This document shows positions 37,290 through 46,769 of a stretch of 64,000 bases of DNA, piece by piece. Made by a program: the position numbers and the translations under genes. Every line of letters starts with the position of its first letter. Position 1 is the stretch's first letter. A model generated the notes under the pieces. That model made no database searches, was not told where the DNA came from, and saw only the letters and a list, made by a program, of their open reading frames with translations. The stretch comes from Vitis vinifera (lineage: Eukaryota > Streptophyta > Magnoliopsida > Vitales > Vitaceae): positions 3,753,501 through 3,817,500 of the forward strand of contig NC_081810.1 of the NCBI RefSeq assembly GCF_030704535.1, read 5' to 3'.

Positions 37290-37467
37290 TCACATAAATG
37301 GGCCTCAGCCGCTATCTCATATTCCATAACGACCACCATAGGAAACGAAAGGCCCAAGGGTGGGAATTGGGATCGTATTTTAATTTTTCCTTTTGGCGTC
37401 CCTCCTCTCTCTGTTTCAACATCAGCGGTCTCGCAGGGCCGGCTTGTGCTTCTCACTTGCCGCCAAC
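37290..37467 (+). promoter_or_regulatory. PDX2 proximal promoter and 5' UTR with site II motifs
   Basis: Two TGGGCC (site II, TCP-binding type) motifs lie in opposite orientation at 37299-37304 (plus) and 37351-37356 (as ggccca), about 110-170 bases above the ATG. Site II pairs are typical of plant housekeeping genes. No good TATA box is seen. The transcription start was not determined. Confidence 0.45.
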
Positions 37468-40400
37468 ATGGCTGTGGGCGTTCTCGCTCTACAGGGGTCT
37501 TTTAACGAACACATAGCAGGCATTTCTCTCTATTTTCGTGATGTTCTTTCTGTCTGTGAAAGCTCTCAACGTGTTTCTTTTGTTAATGTTTCTCTTCCTG
37601 GATTTTGATTCATTTTTTCATCTTACGTTTCGCAGCGCTGAGGAAACTGGGGGTTAAGGGTGTGGAGATAAGGAAGCCAGAACAGCTGGAGCAAGTGGGC
37701 TCCCTTATCATCCCTGGTGGAGAGAGCACCACCATGGCCAAGCTCGCTGAATACCACAACCTGGTCTTCCCACTTTCTCTATTTCTTCATATATTTATAT
37801 TTGTTTAATTCGGATTATGGGTACCGATGAGGACCGGAAGAACATATTCCTTATTTATTTATTTATTTTGGGTGAATCACGTGATTTGTGGAACAGATTC
37901 TCGTTGTTACTGCAACGAGAAAGATAACTTTTTTTTTTTTTTTCCTTTCGGTCTGTTTGTTTATTGAGAAAATGGAAAAAAAACAAAACTTTGGATGGTA
38001 CTTGGCATTTTGTTTTGGTTTGCAATAGATGTGTTGCTCAGGACTCAAATGAAGTTGGACGGGTACTTGTGTTAGGCTCAGTTGAGTAGAGTAGAGGCTG
38101 TACAGCTGATTCTTTCTGTAATTCCAAAGCAATGAGTCGAATACTTTTTTTTTTTTAACCTTTCGCAGCAGCCAAACAAAACTTAACCTTTTTTTTGCTT
38201 CCAGTTTCCTGCTTTGCGAGAGTTTGTTAAACTTGGGAAGCCTGTTTGGGGAACCTGTGCAGGACTTATCTTCTTGGCAAATAAGGCTGTTGGTGGGTGT
38301 TCCTTTCTTTATTCTGCTTGTTGAAATGCACCTATAATTCTTTTAACATAAATTTTTCAATATTTTTAATGATTTAAGAAGCAAAATGGCACATAACTTT
38401 TCAAATTGAAATGTTGGAACCTTTTTCCAGGACAGAAAACAGGTGGGCAGGAACTAGTTGGGGGCCTTGATTGTACAGTTCACCGGAACTTCTTTGGCAG
38501 TCAGGTAATGATATACATTCTGTGTCCTTGACTTCGTCTTACTGTCACAAAGATAAAATGTTGTATTGAAAACATGCAAAAAAATTAAAAATCAAACTGA
38601 TATGTTGCTTTTATGCAATGTAGGTACGTGAATATGGCACATGCATAGAGAGTTGGATTCATAAATTGTGGATTATTAGGAATTGAGGAAATGACAATGT
38701 ATTTAAAGAATATGATATCACACAAATTCTTTATAAAAAGTTTTAGATTTAAAAACAATTTTTTTAATGAATTACTTGATACCTTTAGGCTTGATGCTGC
38801 TTGGTGAGTTCTTCTATTGGAAACTTAATACAATTGTTGACAGTTGTAAATTTTTTTATGAATCTGGTCTTCACTTTATATTTTTATGTCATTCTTTTTG
38901 AATTCTATTAGACTGTATGTGTAGTTTGTAAAAGACATATACTGGCAAGGGGCCAAATTATTTTTAGACCTACTTTAGTAATAATAATTGAATTGTATTT
39001 ATTCTGGTTAGCCGTTAGTGGACTTTTGCCAAATTGATTTACGATCTTAGAAAAATCCCATGTTTTTTCTTTTTCAGATTCAGAGTTTTGAGACACAGCT
39101 TTCTGTACCTGAACTTGCAGCCAAGGAAGGTGGTCCTGAAACTTTCCGAGGAGTTTTCATCCGCGCTCCTGCAATCCTTGAAGTAGGGCCGAAAGTTGAA
39201 GTGCTGGCTGATTATCCTGTCCCATCTGGCAAATTGTTCGATTCAATATCTGCTCTAGAAGCCCCACAGGTTCGTTCTTCCTTCTACTATTTTTTTTTTT
39301 GGCCTGCAATATATAAAAGGGAAATTCAGTGTGCTAACCGATAACCTCTTACATCCTATTTGTCTTGTTAGTGGAATATAAGTGCCCCGTTACTCTTCAT
39401 TCAGGTTGTACTTGGTCATGGTGCAACCATGTCTTTTTTTTTTTTCAATAGGCAGAATAAAAGTAAATATATAACAAAGTGCCTAATGAAAAGGGGGCAC
39501 AAGCCACACAACCCATATTCACATGTGTACAGTTCATACAGAGAAAAGGCTATGCAAACCAAACTAAGCTAGCACTACTCATACCAACTAGACAACTTCC
39601 ATATTATTTACAAAGTCTACAAAATAAAGTTTTACATTGTTCTTGTAACCATCTATGGTCATGCAAAAGGTTTTTGGGAATAGAACTTTTAAAGCCAAAG
39701 TTGATTGTTCTATCCCTTCCAATATTCTATTTTTGTGATCTTCTCATATAGGCCAAAAAAAATACAAAGGGATAAACCTTCATATCTTTTTAGATCAGCT
39801 CTAACAAAACTGTTATGCAAACTGAATAAAATGTCTCTAATTGAATAGGAAGAAATTAGGAGACATTGAACAAAGTTAAAACTAGAGAACATAAACTCGA
39901 GGTCCACTTGAAATGAAAAGAATTGGATTTTAATTCCTTTATCCTGTTTATTATAGAAGGGAATTGAAATGAAAATAATTCTTTTCTTTGTTTGGTGTTA
40001 AAAAGAGACAGAGAAGATAGACACCCAGGATGAGGTAATATGAAATGAAAACATAAATTATGCCAAAATTCAAAACAAATTAACAGAAATCGGAAAATAC
40101 ACCGGATACTTAATAAAGGAATTTAAAGAAAATGAACATAAAACTTTATATTACATAACTTAAAAAACATACATATTAGGAGAAACAAGGATAACGAAAT
40201 ATCTTACAATGGTAGGGATAGGAAAGCTTTGAAGAAGGCTTTGGGCTTGAAGGCTTACATGATGAGAGAGAAAGAAGAGAGATGGAAGAGCTTAGGATGG
40301 AAAGAAGAGTGAAAAATTGAATTGTGTTTACAACTGAGGATCAAGCCTCCTTAAATAGTTGAAAAAGGAATCATAAATAGTACAAAGTGGACGACAGGTT

Positions 40401-43400
40401 ACTGTGCACCATTTGACTCCAGCTAAAAAAAGTAACCATTCGTGAATGAACAGTGAATAGTAAAATTGACTTTTCACTGTAGCAATCTTGACTTGGAAGA
40501 AAGGTAACCTTGGGACTAATTCAAGGTTTCAAGATGAACAAGAAGTTTGCTGATACCATCATCATCAGCAAAGCTCCTGAATGGATCTTAGATGGTAGTC
40601 TTCTCCCAACACAGCATTATATTTCTTTCTATTACCAAAACAAAAGACCAACTCTATTATCCAACCCTCTTGAACAATCCGATATTTGTGCCGAGCCACT
40701 TATCAAACAAATCAAGCATTGGAGAGCTAGGATTATTAGCACAGATTTTGAAGCTTATCCGAAGAATATGAGCTATCTTATTGTTGTAGATTCCTCTCAT
40801 CAGATCTTCTGCAGTAAGAGGATTGATCCTCTACTAACCAAACCTGCTACTGAAGATATCTAGCTGCTTATGGAGCATCGAACAGATTATATTCTCCCTT
40901 GATGTCTCATTTTGACTTTCCACCTACAAAAATATTTTCCACCGACAAGCTTTAAGTAGTCAGCACCGAAAGCAATTTTGTCTAACAAGCATGTGACTCT
41001 ATAGTTCTTAACTAGCCTGGTACTCCAGCTTTCCTCCACCGAAAGCAAGATTCGTCTACCAACAAGTTAAGATTGTTATAGTGAAAAGTCAATTTTACTA
41101 TTCACTATTCATTCATGGATGGTTACTTTTTTCCAATGTTTTCAGAACCGAAAAAGTTACCAGTTCACGGTTCACTGGTCGGACCGACGGTCGAACCGTT
41201 ATCGAACCGGTGACGTCATAAATATATAATTTATATATTATTAAAATTAAAAATAATTATAAAAATTTTAAGATATATATGAATAAATTAAACATCAATA
41301 ATATTATTTTATATCTTTGATATTATCAAATTAAATCATATTAATATTTTAAATTTTATTAAATGAAATATGTATAATATTTAAATGTGAATATATAAAA
41401 AAAATGAAAATTTAAACTAATTTCATAATTTTTAAAAATATTATATTATTTTTATTTAATATTATAAAAAAAAATTAAAATCTAATATATGTTGTTTTGT
41501 TTGGCATATTAGATAATAAAATACATGTAGCCGAGTGGTGTCCTAGGTGGACTACAGTACAGGGGTGGTCCAAGGTTCAAACCCTCTTGTTGGAATTTTG
41601 TTATGTTTTTTTTCGTTGATATTTAGCAATCCCACATCGGAAAATGAGAGGAACAAGGAGTCAAATGACTCCTATAAAAGCCATCCTCAGCAAAGGCTTT
41701 ACATGGTCTTGTGGGCTCAAAACTCAGCCCACAGTAATTGGAGTGGGTATGTGGGCTGTGTCATAAGACAGGCCCAACATGTGCTTTAGTAAAAATCATT
41801 TAAATTTTATGGAATCCTTCCTTCCATGCTTACAATGAGAGGGTAATATTTTCATTTTATAATTTTTTTTTTAAAAAAATTAAAATCATTTGAACAGGTC
41901 AGTTCCCTTGGAACCGTCCGGTTCGTCCGATTCACCGGTTGAACCGCTGGTTTGAGCGGTTCAACCCCGGTTTGATCTCAATCCGGTCCAAATGACCGGA
42001 TCGGACCGGAACGGTGACTGGTTGACGGTTGGACCGGCCGGTCCGGTCCGGTTTTTAAAACATTGCTTTTTTCAGTTGGAGTCAAATGGTGCACAGTGAC
42101 TTGTTGTCCACTTTGTACTATTTATGATTCTTTTTTCAGCTATTTAAGGAGGCCTGATCCTCAGTTGTAAACACAATTCAATTTTTCACTCTTCTTCCCA
42201 TCCTAAGCTCTTCCATCTCTCTTCTTTCTCTCTCATCATGTAAGTTTTCAAGCCCAAAGTCTTCTTCAAAGCTTTCCTATCCCTACCATTGTAAGATATT
42301 TCGTTATCCTTGTTTCTCCTAATATGTATGTTTTTTAAGTTATGTAATATAAAGTTTTATGTTCATTTTCTTTAAATTCCTTTATTAAGTATCCGGTGTA
42401 TTTTTTGATTTCTCTTAATTTGTTTTGAATTTTGGCATAATTTATGTTTTCATTGCATATTATATATATTACTATTTTAACCTAATTGTAAATATAATTG
42501 ATTCAAAATTGTGAAAGTAATAAGTTAATTTAAGAAAAATTAGAAGAAATATAACTCATATGAAGTTCTTAATTTACTAAACAAGGAAAAATTACTCATG
42601 TTGTTTAAAAAACTTAAAGGAAATATATTAACATTTGAAATAAATTCTTTGAAAAAATTTTACCATTAAAAACTTGTGAAAGTAAAAAAAAATAAAAAAT
42701 GTTGGATGGTGATTGAAAAAATAAATAGAAGAAGAGAGACAGAAAAGAAACACACACATACAAGTTGTAGGAATGAAGATAAAAGATAAATGCAGCGTTG
42801 GAAAAGAGAAAGTTGTGACTTGACATATAATTTAATGAAATCCAAATCTTATGAAATTCCACCCCTTTTATAAGGAATTGAAAATTGAATTTTTTTTTTG
42901 TCTTTTTCCCTTTATGAATCTCTCAATTCCAAACACTTGATTTGAAGATTTCAAATCAATTCTTTTCTTTTTCCATCAAAATCCCGTAATTATAAACACA
43001 GTGTAAATGAGTGAAAAAAAAAAAAAGATTTAGACAAAGAAAAAAAAGTTCTTGGCTGCTGGGTGTTAGGTTTTTGCTTTTGGAGAAGAGCTACCTTTGC
43101 TTAAAGCCTAAACATACCATTAGAGTTGGTGGATAAAGAAGAAGAATGGGTGGAAATAGACATTGATGAAGGGGATGATAAAACAATTATATATGGTGAT
43201 GATTCCTTAGATGATCCCACTAGTGACAGTGATGGTGATACTAAAGAGTGAAAACTAATTTGATGGAGCCATGACTCATGAGAGAGTGGGATTTTGGAAA
43301 AGAAAATGTAGAAACTATTATGACAAACAATACATTTTTTTTTAAATTATAAATTTTATGATTTTCTTATTACTCTGTTTTTATGTTATTTTATTAATAT

Positions 43401-46400
43401 TTTTTCTAATTTTTGAGATTTTTTTTTTTGGACAAGTTGAGGTTCATGCCTTCCTCATTTGATTGAAATGCCTCAATTTAGCCCTTTTAAAACATTGTTA
43501 CCAGCAGAAAATCTTTTTGTTTTTTTTTGGAGTAACAAAAATCCTCACCACCCTTTCTAAGGGCTTTTCAAACACTTGTCCCACAAGCTTCTCTACTCTC
43601 TCTAGAGCACCAACCTACAATCATCTTCCCATACTTTCCAACAATTACTTCCCTACAAAAGCTATCATGCCCAATTGCAAATCCCCAAAGCCACTTACCC
43701 ATCAAAGCCTTGTTTTAGAGGCACAAGGATCCTAATACCTAAATCTTCAAAAACCTTTTCTGAACATACAGAGGACCACTTAATTAGATAAATCTTACTT
43801 TCTAAACTGTCACTTTCCTACACATCAAAGCATTGTTAAGAGGAGGCACAAGGATCCTAATGCCTAAACCTTCAAAAACCTTTTCTGAACATACAGGCAA
43901 CCACTTAATTAGATGAATCTTACTTTCTAAACTGCCACCTTGCTATAGACAGTCTCTCTGGATCTTCTCTAGATCACATCTCAACTTTTTAGGAATTGGG
44001 AAAATTGACATATGACAAATTAGTAGATTAGGATTACAAAAATTTACATATAATAGATTAACAGACAAGGAAGAATGTTCTTAGCAAAGTTAATCTTCCC
44101 CCTTTAGATAAAAACTATCTTTTCTAACAAGTCAACTTGCTTTTGAATCTCTACTCAATAGAGACCCATATTGGGGCTGCCTTGAATGAAGCACCTAAAG
44201 GTAATCCCAAACACTTAAAAGGAAGCCTTCCTAGATTACAAATGATTAGTCAATCTCTCTATACCATCCACCCTTCCATCAAGGATGGGTTCACTTTTCT
44301 CCTAGTTAATCTTCAATTCAGATACTTCCTCAAAACAAAGGAGAATCTACCTATCATGTGGTGGCAGCTCATTATTTGCCTCAGAATATTAAGGTATCAT
44401 CTGTGAACAAAAGATATCTCCACCCTCTCACCTCTGACTCCTATCTTGAAACCCAAGTTGAGGCCTTCTTCACCTGACTTTGAATAAAGCAACTTGACAC
44501 CTCCCTTACAAGAATGAATGGATGGGGAAAAGTGGATCCTCTTGCCTCAAATCTCTAGAACTTTGAAAGAAACCTGAAGGAGGTTGTTATTACAGGCCAT
44601 AACTTGTTTTCTTCTAATGTATGGACAAAAAATTATTGAACTAAAACCAGGTGGTGTTTCCTAAATGCATATTTTGTCTTTAGTGCTAATTTCTCTTCCA
44701 GCTTCTCTCTCTTATATTTTTTTTTCAAAACATGTAAAAAGCCTCAAGAGAGCTATATGAAGGAACCCAATTGCTGTTTCATGCAGAATGGAAATGTCTA
44801 TGCAATACACTATGTACTATGGAATGTGGAAGAGTAATGTATGTTTGTTTGGATGACACAGTTGGAATTTGATGATTTAGTTTCAAATGTAAGATTTTTA
44901 CTTATCTGCCTTTTTAATGAAAATTTTTGAGGCACAAATGCCCTTTGCTAAAATCCTTAAAGTACCCTTCAACATAAAAATGTCTGGTCTTCTAGTATCG
45001 GTCATTTATCCTATATCCAAAGTTCTAGAGCCGGACATATACTCTATGTCTAGACATCGGGAACCTGACATTGCAAGAGTGTCCGGTCTTCTAGGATCGG
45101 ACATAGTTGCAATGTTCGACCTTCTAGGCTCGGACACCATGAGTTGCTTTTTTTTTTTTTTGTGTGTTTCTCCATTTACACTTCACCTTTTAACAATTTT
45201 TCACTTTTAAACCACTTCTAAATTCTTTCTAATTACTTTTCAACCATTTTAACAAGCTTTTTGTCAAAAATTATATATGAATAAGCCCTAAAAGATATCC
45301 TTGTTGTATGTTATATGGATTCAAATAAAAATGTATAAAAAAGTTCAAATTAGCTATGAATATACCTACAATAGTCTTCTAATATCAAATCAGCTTCAAA
45401 CAAGATGATTTGTAGCTAGGTTTTGTGGTTGGAAAGAATAAGTTGAGAGAAAAAGGAAGAAGAAGAAGAAGAAGAAGAAGAAGACAAGTTTAGGGGGAGA
45501 ATAATGGGAATGGTGTTTTGGGTATTTTTAAATTGCAGGGTGGATGTATTAATAAGTTTTTAATGTTTAGGTGGATGTGTAAATAGGGTGGATGCAAATA
45601 TAATTTCCCTTTTTACTTAGTCTTTTGTTTTTTTCTTCTTTCCAATACCTGGAAAAGGTTGATGAAAATGTTATTGTGTATGGTGAGTTTGAGAGTTTGA
45701 AAATCCTTAAGGGTGTTTAATGATTTTGGTGCCCAAGCAGCATAAAGAATAGCTGAGGTTTGGGGTTTTTCCATTGTTGAAAATAGAAAGAAAAGAAAAG
45801 AAAAGAACTTTCCATTAATTGAAATATGAGTTTCCTACAAGGCAACAGATGCTTGACAGGAAGGGAATGGCTGTGCTGGCTCCATAAGTTTTTATTGAAA
45901 TGGATAAAATTCAGAATCTGATGGAAAAAGTAGAACCTGAGGCACTAAATGCCTTCCCCAATTCAACCTGTTGAGAATCAACGCTCCAACTTGGAATGGT
46001 AGCTTCCAATCCTACAGGAAGAAGGATTTTTCATGTGGTCTATTTTGCATTTTTTATCATAATCATGTAGATCACCTTTCAGGTTTAGTAATTTGAAACC
46101 CATCTTAGCATTATGTCAAAAATTTAAACAAGTAGGAAAAGGCCTGTTTCTGTCCTAGGATGTGGTTCCCAACAGTTTGTCACTCTGGATATATTGAGGC
46201 TGTTCCGATCCTGGCTTCAGATGTACTGGGTGCAGTTGCCTGTTACCAAAATTTGTAGCGAAAATCAACTTCTAATTCAATGAGCTTTGGTGAAAAGCCG
46301 CTGAAGTCTCTGTGGCATAACCAAGTGCAACCATTTGGTTTGGAAATAACTAGAGCGCCTCTTAGCTAACATAAAATAGTAGACAATATGCCCCTGAAAA

Positions 46401-46769
46401 TGACTGTTGATTCCAAGGATGTGACTTAATTCTGACATTATCTTTCTATTAATTTCTTTCTGGTTTGTGTTTCAGGAGAATGCTGGGTCTGAAAAGAAAG
46501 TGATTGTTGCTGTAAAGCAAGGGAACTTGCTAGGGACTGCCTTCCATCCTGAATTGACTGCAGATACCCGATGGTAAATGTTTTTCAATCAGTAAATATA
46601 TCTCCTAATCTCATTCATGGTGCTAAGCAGTTGTCTGTGCAGGCACAGTTACTTCTTGAAGATGACGAGTGAGGTCGGAGAAGAGGCCTCAAGTAGTATC
46701 TCTGTGGCTGGAGGTGAGGACACAAGTTCCAATGAGCAATTGGGGAATGATCTTCCTATATATCAATAG
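37468..46769 (+). CDS. PDX2: PDX2, glutaminase subunit of PLP synthase, 252 aa
   Basis: Glutamine amidotransferase (SNO/PdxT family) that hydrolyses glutamine and passes ammonia to PDX1 for cytosolic vitamin B6 (pyridoxal 5'-phosphate) synthesis. Coding exons: 37468-37519, 37636-37763, 38205-38292, 38431-38504, 39078-39269, 46476-46573, 46643-46769; 759 nt with all phases fitting. Family marks: [12 protein letters not shown] at 4-15, PGGESTT at 44-50, nucleophile Cys 78 in [15 protein letters not shown] at 107-114, and His 202/Glu 204 in [12 protein letters not shown], completing the Cys-His-Glu triad. Length is close to Arabidopsis PDX2 (255 aa as recalled). The first intron (37520-37635) appears to use a GC donor with an AG acceptor, since only that join keeps the conserved HIAALRKLG. 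Intron 5 (39270-46475) is 7.2 kb and contains several transposons. The gene appears intact. Confidence 0.95.
37520..37635 (+). other. PDX2: GC-AG intron 1 of PDX2
   Basis: The exon ends 'catagcag' and the intron begins 'gcatttct', ending 'tttcgcag'. Joining these restores codon GCG and the conserved alanine pair before LRKLG. The nearest GT (37538-37539) would add six non-conserved residues. Confidence 0.75.
39428..39950 (-). mobile_element. Possible 5'-truncated LINE, 3' end at a T run
   Basis: Inside PDX2 intron 5. A T run at about 39430-39445 followed by 'caataggcagaataaaag' has the look of a minus-strand LINE 3' end (poly(A) tail read as T). No coding part was recognised and target duplications were not found, so the call is by style. 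Confidence 0.3.
40037..40498 (-). repeat. Left arm of long inverted repeat in PDX2 intron 5
   Basis: Reverse complement of the right arm at 41060-42465 (once the hAT insertion is removed); about 460 bp with perhaps one tenth of positions changed. Matching landmarks include 'ccggatacttaataaagg' here against 'ccggtgtatt...' there, and 'actccagctaaaaaaagtaacc' here against 'ggttactttttt...agttggagt' there. Read on the minus strand this arm carries a TATA-like 'ctatttaagga' followed by a leader-like CT-rich stretch. Confidence 0.85.
40510..40863 (+). pseudogene. Unassigned ORF fragment between inverted arms (117 codons)
   Basis: Lies in the roughly 560-bp centre between the two inverted arms. 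The predicted peptide is moderately basic and aromatic, with Trp-rich pieces ([19 protein letters not shown]) and no motif I can name. It is followed downstream by promoter-like DNA. One possibility is the C-terminal part of a retroelement or endogenous pararetroviral protein; this is a hypothesis from layout only. Start and frame are uncertain and upstream sequence does not continue the protein. Confidence 0.3.
41524..41795 (+). mobile_element. tRNA-related SINE-like unit inside hAT element
   Basis: Perfect RNA polymerase III box A consensus 'tagccgagtgg' at 41528-41538 and perfect box B 'ggttcaaaccc' at 41574-41584, 46 bases apart start to start, as in tRNA genes. The cloverleaf is not convincing, so this is a tRNA-derived SINE head rather than a working tRNA. 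Downstream lies an snRNA-type upstream element and TATA box. Ends and target duplications were not resolved. Confidence 0.55.
41629..41680 (+). promoter_or_regulatory. snRNA-type USE plus TATA box
   Basis: 'atcccacatcg' at 41629-41639 is an exact match to the plant snRNA upstream sequence element (RTCCCACATCG). A TATA box 'tataaaa' begins at 41673, leaving 33 bases between them. In plants 33-34 bases specifies RNA polymerase II snRNA promoters and about 23-24 bases polymerase III. Downstream sequence is not a spliceosomal snRNA I recognise. The element is embedded in repeat DNA, so it may be a transposon promoter. Confidence 0.6.
43455..44620 (-). pseudogene. LINE (L1-type) reverse-transcriptase fragment
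   Basis: Minus-strand reading, in several frames, follows the plant L1 RT order: 'LRQEDPL' near 44550, a 'LKIN.EKSE' segment near 44315, 'CLGLPLGA'-like bases near 44170-44215, 'LSKGG' near 44100, then the C-terminal 'VNW..VC..K..GLGIR' and 'NKAL..KWLW' type blocks at 43680-43950. Many stops and frameshifts make it non-functional. A roughly 130-bp segment is tandemly duplicated (see separate entry). It lies in PDX2 intron 5, antisense to the gene. Confidence 0.75.
43690..43945. repeat. Tandem duplication of about 130 bp in the LINE remnant
   Basis: Two copies share 'ggcacaaggatcctaat', 'ttcaaaaaccttttctgaac', 'ccacttaattagat' and 'cttactttctaaactg'. Copies start near 43718 and 43852. They differ at only a few positions, so the duplication is younger than the loss of LINE function. 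Confidence 0.85.
45455..45484. repeat. GAA trinucleotide microsatellite
   Basis: About nine AAG/GAA units, in PDX2 intron 5. Confidence 0.95.

Larger units (their letters stand above)
41134..42065. mobile_element. Non-autonomous hAT-type element, 932 bp, 8-bp TSD
   Basis: Ends are 'caatgtttt' (41134) and 'aaaacattg' (42065). An exact 8-bp duplication 'cttttttc' flanks it at 41126-41133 and 42066-42073, the length expected for hAT transposition. Subterminal regions are full of 'ccggt'/'accgg' words in both directions ('ggtccggtccggttttt' at the right end), typical of transposase-binding subterminal repeats. The interior is AT-rich and no transposase is encoded. A SINE-like unit sits inside. 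Confidence 0.88.
41060..42465 (+). repeat. Right arm of long inverted repeat, split by hAT element
   Basis: About 465 bp of arm sequence interrupted at 41134-42065 by a hAT-type element. The arm includes a TATA-like 'ctatttaaggagg' near 42138, then 'cctgatcctcagttgtaaac' and a CT-rich leader-like stretch (42180-42235). It mirrors 40037-40498. The layout of a compact promoter plus leader duplicated head-on around an ORF fragment suggests a rearranged retroelement or pararetroviral regulatory region. Confidence 0.8.

Noticed and set aside
37070..37456. Minus-strand 128-codon frame upstream of PDX2
   Set aside because: It overlaps the PDX2 promoter and leader and shows no family resemblance or splice context.
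37538..37539. GT donor for PDX2 intron 1
   Set aside because: It keeps the frame but inserts six residues in the conserved HIAALRKLG stretch; the GC donor at 37520 fits the family.
41528..41584. A working tRNA gene
   Set aside because: A and B boxes are perfect but acceptor and anticodon stems do not pair convincingly and a SINE-like tail follows.
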